64,000 bases of DNA from Ga0077548 sp035440445 (GCA_035440445.1 DAORMJ010000017.1:19261-83260); one strand, 5' to 3'. Shown: positions 50,834 through 59,439, counted from the stretch's first letter. Made by a program: numbers and translations. Notes: a model not told the origin generated them from the letters alone.

Positions 50834-51274
50834 ATGACCGATCGCGTGAAGATTCATTCCGATGGCGCCTGTTCCGGCAATCCCGGTCCCGGCGGCTGGG
50901 GCGCGATCGTCGAGCACAAAGGTGCGCGCACCGAACTGAAGGGCGGCGAGCCCATGACCACCAACAACCGCATGGAGTTGATGGCCGCGATCATGGCGCT
51001 CGAATCCCTGCCTCCCAAATGCGAGGCCGACATCTACACCGACTCGCAATATGTGAAGGGCGGCATCACCGGCTGGATCAAGAACTGGAAGCGAAACGGC
51101 TGGAAGACAGCAGACAAGAAGCCGGTAAAGAACATCGAGCTGTGGCAGCGGCTGGAAGCGGCCGCACTCCAGCATCAGGTCGCATGGCACTGGCTCAAGG
51201 GCCACGCCGGACACGCCGAAAACGAACGCGCCGACGAACTCGCGCGCGAGGGCATGCGGCCGTTTTTGCGTTAA
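50834..51274 (+). CDS. rnhA: Ribonuclease HI
   Basis: 146-aa RNase H with acidic residues in HSDGACSGNPGPGGWG, TNNRMELMAAIMALESL, IYTDSQYVKGGI and GHAGHAENERADELAREG. It removes RNA from RNA-DNA hybrids. The ispH-thrB-rnhA order is common in this group. The stop codon directly abuts a palindromic repeat. Confidence 0.97.
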   Translation: MTDRVKIHSDGACSGNPGPGGWGAIVEHKGARTELKGGEPMTTNNRMELMAAIMALESLPPKCEADIYTDSQYVKGGITGWIKNWKRNGWKTADKKPVKNIELWQRLEAAALQHQVAWHWLKGHAGHAENERADELAREGMRPFLR

Positions 51275-51394
51275 CTGTCATTCCGGACGCGCGCTTTGGC
51301 GCGCGATCCGGAATCCAGAAGCGACACAGCAAAGCCTGTGCGAGTTTCCCTGGATTCCGGGTTCGCTCGTTTCACTCGCGCCCCGGAATGACAG
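51275..51394. repeat. Palindromic intergenic repeat, family A copy 2
   Basis: 120 bases with the same 12-base inverted ends CTGTCATTCCGG / CCGGAATGACAG as the 21.8-kb copy. The internal hairpins are in swapped order, so it is inserted in the opposite orientation. It begins at the first base after the rnhA stop and covers the last codons of the convergent GGDEF gene. Confidence 0.88.
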
Positions 51395-52106
51395 GATTAT
51401 TCCTTCTTTCCAGCTTCCGCGCATACATCGCGGCATCCGCCCGCGCGAGCGCGGCATCGAGATCGTCGTCTGGCGCAAGCATGGTGCCGCCGATGGAAAC
51501 GCCGAGATCAATTCGCTCCGCTCCTACGGCAAACGACATGCCCTCGACCAGCGCTTCCAGCGAACGCATCTTCGCCTGCATCTGCGAGGCATCGAGATTC
51601 CATAAAACGAGCGCAAGCTCGTCGCCGCCAAGCCTCGCTGCGATATCGGAAGCGCGCACGCTTCCCTGCAGCACGCCTGCGATCTGGCGCAACACGATGT
51701 CGCCCGCGGCATGGCCGTAGCGATCGTTGATCGGCTTGAAGCGGTCGAGGTCGAGATAGAGGAGCGCGGCACTGCCGCCGTAGCGCTTCAGATAAGCGAT
51801 GGCCTGCGCGAAGGCGCGCGCAAAACCGCGCCGGTTCAATAACCCGGTGAGCGCGTCTTCATGCGCGGATTTTTCCAGTTCTTCGATTCGCGCTTCCGAG
51901 CGTTTCAGCGCTGCACGAAGCCGGTCGATTTCGGCGGCAAGCCTGGACGCCGTATCCCGGCCTTCCCCAAGGTCCGCGCGCGTGATTTGCCGCGTTGCGG
52001 CAACCGCGGCGTTATCACGCTCCAACCCTTTGATTTGCGGCGTTTCCTGCGGCATTCGCGATGCTTCCGGGCGACCCCCATGCGACTCTTCTTGCAAGCA
52101 GTGCAC
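51372..52106 (-). CDS. GGDEF-domain protein (probable diguanylate cyclase)
   Basis: 244 aa: N-terminal coiled coil (about 45-80, TASRLAAEIDRLRAALKRSE), linker, and a GGDEF domain (about 82-235: DALTGLLNRRGFARAFAQAI, LYLDLDRFKPINDRYGHAAG, ARLGGDELALVLWNLD, IDLGVSIGGTM). The signature reads GGDEL in place of GGDEF; catalysis is possible because the Gly-Gly-Asp-Glu part is intact. The final seven codons and stop (PVIPGRE) are encoded by the intergenic repeat. The start is uncertain: GTG here, or an ATG 17 codons on with GGAAG eight bases upstream. Confidence 0.82.
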   Translation of the reverse strand: MHCLQEESHGGRPEASRMPQETPQIKGLERDNAAVAATRQITRADLGEGRDTASRLAAEIDRLRAALKRSEARIEELEKSAHEDALTGLLNRRGFARAFAQAIAYLKRYGGSAALLYLDLDRFKPINDRYGHAAGDIVLRQIAGVLQGSVRASDIAARLGGDELALVLWNLDASQMQAKMRSLEALVEGMSFAVGAERIDLGVSIGGTMLAPDDDLDAALARADAAMYARKLERRNNPVIPGRE

Positions 52107-52155
52107 CCTCTCCTATAATCCAGCGTTTTCCAAGCTGATCGGGGCAAAGAATAAA

Positions 52156-52644
52156 ATGGGCGCGGGAAAACCGGCCGTTGCAATCATCATGGGCAGCCAG
52201 TCCGACTGGGAAACCATGAAACACGCAGCCGACATGCTCGAGAGTTTCGGCATCAAACATGAGAGCCTCGTGATCTCGGCGCATCGCACGCCGACGCGGC
52301 TCTATGAGTTCGCAAGCTCCGCGCGCGACAAAGGTTACAAGGTCATCATCGCAGGCGCGGGCGGTGCCGCACATCTGCCCGGCATGGCCGCCTCGCTCAC
52401 GCCGCTCCCCGTCTTCGGGGTGCCGGTGAAGTCGAAGGCGCTCAAAGGCGTCGACAGTTTCCTCTCCATCGCGCAGATGCCCGCGGGCATTCCGGTCGGC
52501 ACGCTCGCGATTGGCGAAGCCGGTGCGAAGAACGCGGGCCTGCTTGCAGCCGCCGTGCTGGCGCTTTCCGATCCTGCGGTCGCAAAAAAACTCGATGCGT
52601 TCCGCGCAAAACAAACGAAGAAGATTCCGTTGAGGCCGAAATGA
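52156..52644 (+). CDS. purE: N5-carboxyaminoimidazole ribonucleotide mutase
   Basis: 162-aa PurE of purine synthesis. Marker segments: VAIIMGSQSDWETMKHAADM, VISAHRTPTRLYEFA, GAGGAAHLPGMAASLTPLPV, MPAGIPVGTLAIGEAGAKNA. It overlaps purK by four bases. A much longer in-frame extension upstream has no similarity and runs antisense to the GGDEF gene. Confidence 0.96.
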   Translation: MGAGKPAVAIIMGSQSDWETMKHAADMLESFGIKHESLVISAHRTPTRLYEFASSARDKGYKVIIAGAGGAAHLPGMAASLTPLPVFGVPVKSKALKGVDSFLSIAQMPAGIPVGTLAIGEAGAKNAGLLAAAVLALSDPAVAKKLDAFRAKQTKKIPLRPK

Positions 52645-53735
52645 CCGTACCCCTTCACAAGCCGCTGGCTCCCGACGCAACCATCGGCATTCTCGGAGGC
52701 GGGCAGCTCGGCCGCATGCTGGCGCTCGCCGCGCATGAACTCGGCTTTCGCGTCCATATCTATTCCGACAAGAAAGACTCCTGCGCCTTCGACGTCGTGA
52801 AGAACTCGACCTGTGCGCCTTTCGACAACTGGGCGCGGCTCGCGGATTTTCTCAATCACGTCGATGCCGTGACCTACGAGTTCGAGAACATTCCGGCCGA
52901 GACCGCGGCTTTCGTCGCAGCCAGGAAGCCCTTGTTTCCGAGCGCGGATGTGCTTGCGACCACGCAGGATCGCGTGACGGAAAAGAAGTTCGTCAATTCG
53001 CTGAAGATTGCGACGGCACCCTTCGCGCCGGTGAACACATCGATGGAGCTCTCGGCGGCGTTTGCGCGCATCGGCCTGCCGGCAATCCTGAAAACCGCCC
53101 GCCTCGGTTATGACGGCAAGGGTCAGGTGAAGCTGGAAAAGGGCGACGATCTCGCAAGCGCCTGGCGCTCAATCGGCGAGAAGCCGGCGGTGCTCGAAGG
53201 CTTCGTGAAGTTCGAGCGCGAGATTTCCGTCGTGATCGCACGCGGCTCGGACGGCAAGACCGTCGCTTACGAGCCGATCGAGAACGCGCATCGCGACCAC
53301 ATCCTTCATACGTCGACTGTGCCCGCGAAAATCCCGCCCGCAATGGCGAAGGAAGCCATCGCAATCGCGACCAAGATCGCGAAAGCGCTGAATTATGTCG
53401 GCGTGCTCGCAGTCGAAATGTTCGTCGCGAAAAAAGGCGCAAAGCGCGAGCTGCTCGTGAACGAGATCGCGCCGCGTGTGCATAATTCCGGCCACTGGAC
53501 CATCGACGGCGCAACCGCAAGCCAGTTCGAACAGCACATTCGTGCGGTCGCCGGCTGGCCGCTCAACAGCGCGAAGCGCGTTGGAAAGTCCGTCACCATG
53601 ACCAATCTCATCGGCGATGAAGTGATGGGCTGGGAAAAGTTAGCTAAGGAAGCCGGCGCTTCCGTCCATCTCTACGGCAAGGGTGCCGCCAAAGCCGGCC
53701 GCAAGATGGGGCACGTGACCCGGGTAAAAATATAG
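52641..53735 (+). CDS. purK: N5-carboxyaminoimidazole ribonucleotide synthase
   Basis: 364-aa ATP-grasp ligase making N5-CAIR from AIR, bicarbonate and ATP for PurE. Seen: GILGGGQLGRMLALAAHELG, VTYEFENIPAETAAFVA, LKTARLGYDGKGQVKLEKGD, FVKFEREISVVIARG, ELLVNEIAPRVHNSGHWTID and ASQFEQHIRAVAGWPL. Coupled to purE by an ATGA overlap. Confidence 0.96.
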   Translation: MTVPLHKPLAPDATIGILGGGQLGRMLALAAHELGFRVHIYSDKKDSCAFDVVKNSTCAPFDNWARLADFLNHVDAVTYEFENIPAETAAFVAARKPLFPSADVLATTQDRVTEKKFVNSLKIATAPFAPVNTSMELSAAFARIGLPAILKTARLGYDGKGQVKLEKGDDLASAWRSIGEKPAVLEGFVKFEREISVVIARGSDGKTVAYEPIENAHRDHILHTSTVPAKIPPAMAKEAIAIATKIAKALNYVGVLAVEMFVAKKGAKRELLVNEIAPRVHNSGHWTIDGATASQFEQHIRAVAGWPLNSAKRVGKSVTMTNLIGDEVMGWEKLAKEAGASVHLYGKGAAKAGRKMGHVTRVKI

Positions 53736-53801
53736 GCCTCGCCGAACCCGTGGGCCGCGTTCGCGTTACAATCCTTTCCGGGATCAACCGGGGAGACTGC
53801 A

Positions 53802-54227
53802 ATGCCGAAACATCCGCTTCCTTCCGACACGCCTGCCGTCGCGCCCTATCTGGTTGTTGAAGAACCGGCGGGCCTGATCGGCTTCCTTGCCGAGGTGTTT
53901 GGAGCCCGCGAAGTCATGCGGGTTCACCGCGGCGACGGAAGCATCATGCATGCTGAAGTCCGCATTCGCGATTCCGCGGTGATGATGGGCGGCGCGAACA
54001 AGGATTTTCCGGCATCCACTGCCGGGCTGCATGTCTATGTCGAGGATGCCGACGCCACTTACCGCAAGGCGCTGGAGCTTGGCGGCACCGAAATCATGCC
54101 GCCATCGGAAGCCGGCGACGGCGACCGCCGTGGTGGCTTCCTCGATGCCGCAGGCAATCAATGGTGGATTGCCTCGCGTGTCGAAACGCTCACCGCAGCA
54201 GAGATCGAAGCACGAACAAAGAAGTAG
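53802..54227 (+). CDS. VOC family protein (glyoxalase/PhnB-like)
   Basis: 141-aa protein of the vicinal-oxygen-chelate fold (VAPYLVVEEPAGLIGFLAEV, HAEVRIRDSAVMMGGANKDF, LHVYVEDADATYRKALELGG, GGFLDAAGNQWWIASRVE). Its specific substrate or metal use is unknown. A GGGGAGA ribosome site precedes the ATG. Confidence 0.85.
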   Translation: MPKHPLPSDTPAVAPYLVVEEPAGLIGFLAEVFGAREVMRVHRGDGSIMHAEVRIRDSAVMMGGANKDFPASTAGLHVYVEDADATYRKALELGGTEIMPPSEAGDGDRRGGFLDAAGNQWWIASRVETLTAAEIEARTKK

Positions 54228-54257
54228 GTTCGGGATGACGCGCGGACAGTTTCACTC

Positions 54258-54342
54258 GTCATGGCCGGGCTTGTCCCGGCCATCTCGCTAAGGAGTTCAC
54301 TGCGTCCCTGATCGGGATCGCCGCGACAAGCGCGGCGATGAC
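54258..54342. repeat. Palindromic intergenic repeat, family C
   Basis: Starts GTCATGGCCGGGCTTGTCCCGG and ends GATCGCCGCGACAAGCGCGGC GATGAC, two hairpins with mirrored ends GTCAT / ATGAC, in the convergent gap between the VOC gene and the tartrate dehydratase-like gene. Confidence 0.78.
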
Positions 54343-54366
54343 AGAAAACATTCTTCGCGATGAGGA

Positions 54367-55527
54367 TCAGTTCATCATCGGCTTCATCACGGCATAAAGC
54401 GCGTTCTTCGCCTCGAACCCGATGCCCGGAATGTCCGGCATCTTCACGCGGCTGTCCTTGACCGGCGTGTCGTCGGCAAAGCCGCCGAACGGTGCGAACA
54501 CCTGCGGATAGGATTCGTTGCCGCCGAGGCCCAGTCCCGTCGCGATGTTGAGCGCAAACTGATGCCCGCCATGCGGCACGCAGCGCCGCGACGACCAGCC
54601 GTGCTGTTTGAGCATTGCAAGCGTCCGCAGATACTCGACGAGACCGTAGGAGAGTGCCGGGTCCATCTGGAGAATGTCGCGGTCGGCACGCAAGCCGCCG
54701 TGGCGGATCAGGTTCCGCGCATCCTGCATCGAGAACAGGTTCTCGCCGGTGGCAATCGGGCCGGCATATTCGGTCGCAAGGGCCGCGTGTAGGAGATAAT
54801 CAAGCGGATCGACCGGCTCTTCGTACCAGCGCAAATTGAGCGGCTGCATGGCCTTGGCATAATCGAGCGCGGTTTGCAGATCGAAGCGTCCGTTCACGTC
54901 GACGCAGAGCTTTTGCCCGTCGCCGCCGACGACCTTCAGCGCCGCCTCGATGCGCACCATGTCGTCTTTCAACGGCACGCCGCCGATCTTCATCTTCACG
55001 GTCGAATAGCCGAGATCGAGATAGCGCTTCATTTCTTCGGTGAGCGACTTCACGTCCTCGCCGGGATAATAATAACCCCCCGCGGCATAGACCCACGCGG
55101 TCTCGTCGTATTTGCCGCCATTGTAGCGGTCCGCGAGCAGCTTCCAGAGGGGCACGCCTTCGGCTTTCGCGACTGCGTCCCAGAGCGCCATGTCGAGCAC
55201 GCCGACCGCAACCGAGCGCTCGCCATGCCCGCCCGGCTTCTCGTTCTGCATCATCGCGGCCCACGCTTTGGCAGGATCGATGAAGCCGCGCGCGTCCTCG
55301 AGGTTCTTCGCGTCCCGGAGCCGCGGGATGAAGCGCTCGCGCAGGAGCCCCTGCGGCGCATAGCGGCCGTTCGAGTTGAAGCCAAAGCCGGTGACGGGCT
55401 TGCCGTCGCGGATGACGTCGGTCTCGATCGCGACCACGCTCGCGGTCATGGTCGAGAAGTCGATGAAGGCGTTGCGGATCGAAGACGAGATCGGAACGAC
55501 AATGTCGGTGATGCGGGTGATTTTCAT
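54367..55527 (-). CDS. tarD: D(-)-tartrate dehydratase-like enolase-superfamily enzyme
   Basis: 386-aa enolase-superfamily acid-sugar dehydratase. Closely resembles, from memory, Bradyrhizobium D-tartrate dehydratase (PISSSIRNAFIDFSTMTASV, GFGFNSNGRYAPQGLLRERF, NEKPGGHGERSVAVGVLDMA, YAAGGYYYPGEDVKSL). Active-site segments: KxK base in STVKMKIGG, metal Asp in CVDVNGRFDL, Glu in RWYEEPVDPLD, ATGENLFSMQDARNLIRHGG, and the His region VPHGGHQFALNIATGLGLGG. Standalone gene, no transporter or regulator adjacent. The start is the ATG of MKITRITD. Confidence 0.82.
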   Translation of the reverse strand: MKITRITDIVVPISSSIRNAFIDFSTMTASVVAIETDVIRDGKPVTGFGFNSNGRYAPQGLLRERFIPRLRDAKNLEDARGFIDPAKAWAAMMQNEKPGGHGERSVAVGVLDMALWDAVAKAEGVPLWKLLADRYNGGKYDETAWVYAAGGYYYPGEDVKSLTEEMKRYLDLGYSTVKMKIGGVPLKDDMVRIEAALKVVGGDGQKLCVDVNGRFDLQTALDYAKAMQPLNLRWYEEPVDPLDYLLHAALATEYAGPIATGENLFSMQDARNLIRHGGLRADRDILQMDPALSYGLVEYLRTLAMLKQHGWSSRRCVPHGGHQFALNIATGLGLGGNESYPQVFAPFGGFADDTPVKDSRVKMPDIPGIGFEAKNALYAVMKPMMN

Positions 55528-55632
55528 GGGACGGCGAAATAGCAAAACCAGCCCCTGCCGTCATCGCCGATCCGCGCATGGCGATATGCTGCCGCGATGC
55601 TAGAAGCTCGGGACAACAGGAGCTTTTTGGGA

Positions 55633-55845
55633 ATGTTCGGAAAAGTCTGGCCGCTCGGTCAGTGGGCGGGCCTCGGAGCACTGCTCGGAACGGCCTATCA
55701 GGCCGTGCAGGTGATCAATCAGGGCCTCTTGGCGCAGGGCTACGCCTTCGTCTCCGGCCGCCTGCTGGGCGGCGCGATCACCGGCGCTATATTCGGGGCG
55801 GTGGTCGCCTTCATCCGGAACCAGCTTGCCGGAATCAGCCGCTAG
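55633..55845 (+). CDS. Small glycine-rich membrane protein, unknown
   Basis: 70-aa protein beginning MFGKVWPLGQWAGLGALLG and containing LLGGAITGAIFGAVVAFI; two hydrophobic segments with Gly-x-x-x-Gly spacing. No family recognised. The ATG chosen has AGGAG ten bases upstream; an ATG 12 codons earlier lacks such a site. Divergent from the tartrate dehydratase-like gene; rpsU follows about 150 bases on. Confidence 0.65.
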   Translation: MFGKVWPLGQWAGLGALLGTAYQAVQVINQGLLAQGYAFVSGRLLGGAITGAIFGAVVAFIRNQLAGISR

Positions 55846-55996
55846 AACGGACAAAAAAGCGCGGGAACAGGGGTTTTTCGCAGCCCGGACCGGCCGGACC
55901 CGGTGGACAATCCAAGAACCATCTGGTACGCACCCGCCCTTCGGCAGGGCTTTTGCCCGGCCTATCCCAAAACCCTCAGGTTTTTCAGGAGCACAC

Positions 55997-56293
55997 GTGC
56001 AGGTTCTCGTTCGCGACAATAACGTCGATCAGGCTCTCAAGGCGCTTAAGAAGAAGATGCAGCGCGAGGGCATTTTCCGCGAAATGAAGCTGCGCGGCCA
56101 CTACGAAAAGCCGTCCGAAAAGAAAGCCCGCGAAAAGGCGGAAGCCGTGCGCCGTGCGCGCAAGCTCGCCCGCAAGAAACTGCAGCGCGAAGGCCTTCTC
56201 CCCTCCAAGCCCGTGAAGCCCGCCTTCGGTGCTGGCGCAGGCGGCCGTGGCGGTCAGGGCGGCGGTTTCGGTGCGCGTCCGCCGCGTAGCTAA
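55997..56293 (+). CDS. rpsU: 30S ribosomal protein S21
   Basis: 98-aa bS21 starting MQVLVRDNNVDQALKALKKK, with EGIFREMKLRGHYEKPSEKK and a basic, Gly-rich C-terminal tail (GAGAGGRGGQGGGFGARPP) typical of alphaproteobacterial S21. The start is GTG with AGGAG five bases upstream. A clear terminator follows. Confidence 0.96.
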   Translation: MQVLVRDNNVDQALKALKKKMQREGIFREMKLRGHYEKPSEKKAREKAEAVRRARKLARKKLQREGLLPSKPVKPAFGAGAGGRGGQGGGFGARPPRS

Positions 56294-56315
56294 TTTTTGA
56301 AAAAGAGATTCGAAA

Positions 56316-56346
56316 AAGGGCGGCTGACAGGCCGCCCTTTTTTTGT
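56316..56346 (+). terminator. Rho-independent terminator after rpsU
   Basis: Stem GGGCGGC / GCCGCCC with a TGACAG loop and a run of eight T, 25 bases after the rpsU stop. Confidence 0.9.
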
Positions 56347-56352
56347 TTCCGG

Positions 56353-56453
56353 CCTCATGGTGAGGAGCGATCCACAGGATCGCGTCTCGAACCATCGGGC
56401 GAAAGCCCCATCCTTCGAGACGCCACGCTCCCGCGTGGCTCCTCAGGATGAGG
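56353..56453. repeat. Paired palindromic repeat, family D copy 2
   Basis: The two family D hairpins in the reverse order to the 37.6-kb copy: CCTCATGGTGAGGAGCG...CGTCTCGAACCAT (from 56353), then CATCCTTCGAGACGCC...GCTCCTCAGGATGAGG (to 56453). It ends at the base next to the stop codon of the minus-strand hydrolase gene. Confidence 0.82.
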
Positions 56454-57242
56454 TCAGTTGTTCAGAAACTCCACCGCCGCCTGCAAGCCGCCGTGACGGT
56501 CGAGATCGTAGTGCTGGCCATCCGGAAAGCGCACGAACTTCTTCTCTGCGGAAATCATGCCGAACAGCCGCTCGCCGAAGGCGATCGGCACCACGTTGTC
56601 CTTCTCGCCATGCAGGATCAGCACTGGCGCTTTCACATCCCTGATGCGAAGATCGGACCGGAACTGGTCTTTCATAAGCCATCGCACCGGCAGAAAGAAA
56701 TACACCGACGCCCCGACATCGGCGGCAGACGTGAACGGCGCCTCCAGAACGAGCTTCGCAACCGGCGCTTCCGCCGCCAGCGCCACGGCAACGCCGGTGC
56801 CGAGCGATTCCCCCCAGAGCGCGATGCGGGCCGTCGTGTAGCGCTTGGCGGCGAACACATAGGCTGCAACCGCATCCGCAATCAGGCCCTGCTCGCTCGG
56901 CGTGCCCGAGGAGCCGCCATAGCCGCGATAGGACACGCCCACCACGCCGATGCCCTGGAGCGCCAGCGCAGCGAAGCGGCGAGCGCGCAGGTTCAGCGCG
57001 CCGCCATTGCCGTGGAAATAGATCACGACCGGCTTCTTCGCGTCGCGCGGCGGGATGTGCCACACGAGGATGCTCTCGCCGTCGGCGGTCGCAAGCGTCT
57101 CTTCTTTCGCTTCCGGAAGGCCGGCATCGGCAGGCGCGGTGCGCGCAGGATCGGGGAAATACATCAGCCCGCGCTGCGCGACATACATGAAGGCACAGAC
57201 GGCAGCGTAGCCTGCCGCAAGCAGAAGCAGTACCGTTTTCAC
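56454..57242 (-). CDS. Membrane-anchored alpha/beta hydrolase (ABHD13/Bem46-like)
   Basis: 262-aa protein with an N-terminal membrane anchor (about 1-20, TVLLLLAAGYAAVCAFMYV) and an alpha/beta hydrolase fold: FHGNGGALNLRARRFAALAL (oxyanion), nucleophile elbow LWGESLGTGVAVALAAE (Ser in GESLG), VLILHGEKDNVVPIAFGERL (Asp), and QHYDLDRHGGLQA (His near the C-terminus). Substrate unknown. Overlaps the upstream glycosyltransferase gene by four bases. Confidence 0.88.
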   Translation of the reverse strand: MKTVLLLLAAGYAAVCAFMYVAQRGLMYFPDPARTAPADAGLPEAKEETLATADGESILVWHIPPRDAKKPVVIYFHGNGGALNLRARRFAALALQGIGVVGVSYRGYGGSSGTPSEQGLIADAVAAYVFAAKRYTTARIALWGESLGTGVAVALAAEAPVAKLVLEAPFTSAADVGASVYFFLPVRWLMKDQFRSDLRIRDVKAPVLILHGEKDNVVPIAFGERLFGMISAEKKFVRFPDGQHYDLDRHGGLQAAVEFLNN

Positions 57243-58018
57243 GACGGATTTCCTGTCGCGGCAAGCATGGCATCGACCTCTCGCGTGATAAGCGCAAGCC
57301 GATCTTCAAAGGAGCCGTCCGCCCGCAACGCCTGGCGCACGAAACGTCCATTATAATTGAGCATGGCAGAGGGCGGCCGCTCTACGGCGTCCATCATGCC
57401 TTCGTCGCGAATGAGCCGCTGCAAGAGTTCCTGGTCGTTCGGCACCTCGATCCAGTTTTTGGCCGCGGCCAGCGCTTCGTCTGAAATCTCCATGAACGAA
57501 CGATGCCACGCTCTGGCAAGGTCGCGCCCTTTGCGATCGCCGAGATTGAGCAGGAACACGCCTGCATTCACGTCCCACAGCCCCTCGAAGGAGCCCCGCT
57601 CGATGATGAGCGGCCGCGTGGCGCTGCGTGCGATCGAGGCGACCGCGATGCTCGCGTCATGGATATAGGCGTCAGCATCCAGATAGACGACCCAGCCGCG
57701 AAAGCCTTCGTCGAGCAGTTCTTGCAGCAGAATGATGCGATTGAAGGTTGCATGCCACGGCAGGCAACCGCGCTTGATGCCGACGAAGACGCGATATTCG
57801 TGCCCGTGCATCTCGCAATAGCGCCGGACGCTCCGGCTCGATACCGCGAGCATCGGCGCGTAGCGCTCCGCGTCGCTGGTCTGCAGGAACAGAAAGTCAG
57901 GCCGGGAGCGGCCGCGCAGACAATAGCGCAAAAAAGAAGCGATCTCAGATTGTCCGTTTTCACGAAAAACCTGAAATCGCTTCCGAAACGTCTCGATCGA
58001 CCGCGATAGCCGCGACAA
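57239..58018 (-). CDS. Putative glycosyltransferase (GT34-like nucleotide-sugar transferase)
   Basis: 259-aa protein with a GT-A-like pattern: FLQTSDAERYAPMLAVSSRS, EYRVFVGIKRGCLPWHATFN, the DxD motif WVVYLDADAYIH, FEGLWDVNAGVFLLNLGDRK and EVPNDQELLQRLIRDEG. Resembles galactosyl/mannosyl transferases of the GMA12/MNN10 type. Donor and acceptor unknown. It lies 19 bases downstream of pntB. Confidence 0.75.
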   Translation of the reverse strand: MSRLSRSIETFRKRFQVFRENGQSEIASFLRYCLRGRSRPDFLFLQTSDAERYAPMLAVSSRSVRRYCEMHGHEYRVFVGIKRGCLPWHATFNRIILLQELLDEGFRGWVVYLDADAYIHDASIAVASIARSATRPLIIERGSFEGLWDVNAGVFLLNLGDRKGRDLARAWHRSFMEISDEALAAAKNWIEVPNDQELLQRLIRDEGMMDAVERPPSAMLNYNGRFVRQALRADGSFEDRLALITREVDAMLAATGNPS

Positions 58019-58037
58019 GAGGGCAGACCCGCGAAGG

Positions 58038-59432
58038 TCACATCGCCTTGACGATGTTCTCCACCATCTTCTTGGCGTCGGCGAAAAGCATCATGGTGTT
58101 GTCGCGGAAGAAGAGTTCGTTCTCGACGCCGGCGTAACCCGAGCCCATGCCGCGCTTGATGAAGAGCACTGTTTTGGCCTTCTCGACGTCGAGCACCGGC
58201 ATGCCGAAGATCGGCGATTTCGGATCGGTCTTGGCCGAAGGGTTGGTCACGTCGTTCGCGCCGATCACGAAGGCGACGTCGGCCTGCGCGAATTCGGAGT
58301 TGATGTCCTCGAGTTCGAATACTTCGTCGTAAGGGACGTTGGCTTCGGCAAGCAGCACGTTCATGTGGCCCGGCATGCGGCCCGCGACCGGATGGATCGC
58401 GTATTTCACCTGCACGCCTTCTTCCTTCAGCTTGTCCGCCATTTCGCGCAGCGCATGCTGTGCCTGCGCCACCGCCATGCCGTAGCCCGGCACGATGATG
58501 ACCTTCTCGGCGTTTTTCATGATGAAGGCGGCGTCGTCCGCCGAGCCCTGCTTCACGGGGCGCGTTTCTACGGCACCGCTCGCCGCGGTGGTCTCGCCGC
58601 CGAAGCCGCCAAGGATCACGGAGATGAAGCTCCGGTTCATACCCTTGCACATGATGTAGGACAGGATCGCGCCCGACGAGCCGACCAGCGCGCCGGTGAT
58701 GATCAGTGCCGCGTTGCCGAGCGTGAAGCCGATGCCGGCGGCGGCCCAGCCCGAGTACGAGTTCAGCATCGAAACCACGACCGGCATGTCCGCGCCGCCG
58801 ATCGGGATGATGATGAGCACGCCCAGCGCAAAGGCGAGGAACACGACCAGCCAGAAATCGACATGGCTCTCGGACACGACGAGGCCGTACATGAAGAAGA
58901 GGACGGCGGCCGCAAGCGCGATGTTGATGAGGTGGCGCCCCGGCAGAATGATCGGCGCACCGCTCATGTTGCCGTTCAGCTTTGCGAACGCGATGACCGA
59001 GCCGGTGAAGGTGATTGCGCCGATCGCCGCACCGAGCGCCATTTCGACAAGCGAGGCCTTGGCAATCGAGCCCACCGCGCCGATGCCGAAGGCGGCCGGC
59101 GCATAAAGCGCACCGGCGGCGACGAGCACCGCGGCAAGACCGACGAGCGAGTGGAACGCCGCGACCAGTTGCGGCATGTCAGTCATGGCGATCTTGCGCG
59201 CCATCACCGCGCCGATGCCGCCGCCGATCACGAGACCACCGATCACGAGGCCCCAGCCGACGGCGTCGGACGGCGGCGACCACGCAAGCGTGGTGCCGAT
59301 TGCGACGGCCATGCCGATCATGCCGAAGGTATTGCCCTGCCGCGACGTCGTCGGATGCGACAGGCCGCGCAAGGCGAGGATGAAGAGAACGCCCGCTACG
59401 AGATAAAGAAGGGCGACGATATCTGCGCTCAT
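58038..59432 (-). CDS. pntB: NAD(P) transhydrogenase subunit beta
   Basis: 464-aa membrane and NADP-binding subunit of the proton-pumping transhydrogenase. Nine helices (MSADIVALLYLVAGVLFILA onward) and a C-terminal Rossmann domain (IVPGYGMAVAQAQHALREMA, IHPVAGRMPGHMNVLLAEAN, VIGANDVTNPSAKTDPKSPI, FIKRGMGSGYAGVENELFF). It makes NADPH from NADH using proton entry. The ATG of MSADIV was preferred to upstream codons. Confidence 0.97.
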   Translation of the reverse strand: MSADIVALLYLVAGVLFILALRGLSHPTTSRQGNTFGMIGMAVAIGTTLAWSPPSDAVGWGLVIGGLVIGGGIGAVMARKIAMTDMPQLVAAFHSLVGLAAVLVAAGALYAPAAFGIGAVGSIAKASLVEMALGAAIGAITFTGSVIAFAKLNGNMSGAPIILPGRHLINIALAAAVLFFMYGLVVSESHVDFWLVVFLAFALGVLIIIPIGGADMPVVVSMLNSYSGWAAAGIGFTLGNAALIITGALVGSSGAILSYIMCKGMNRSFISVILGGFGGETTAASGAVETRPVKQGSADDAAFIMKNAEKVIIVPGYGMAVAQAQHALREMADKLKEEGVQVKYAIHPVAGRMPGHMNVLLAEANVPYDEVFELEDINSEFAQADVAFVIGANDVTNPSAKTDPKSPIFGMPVLDVEKAKTVLFIKRGMGSGYAGVENELFFRDNTMMLFADAKKMVENIVKAM

Positions 59433-59439
59433 GGTCGTC

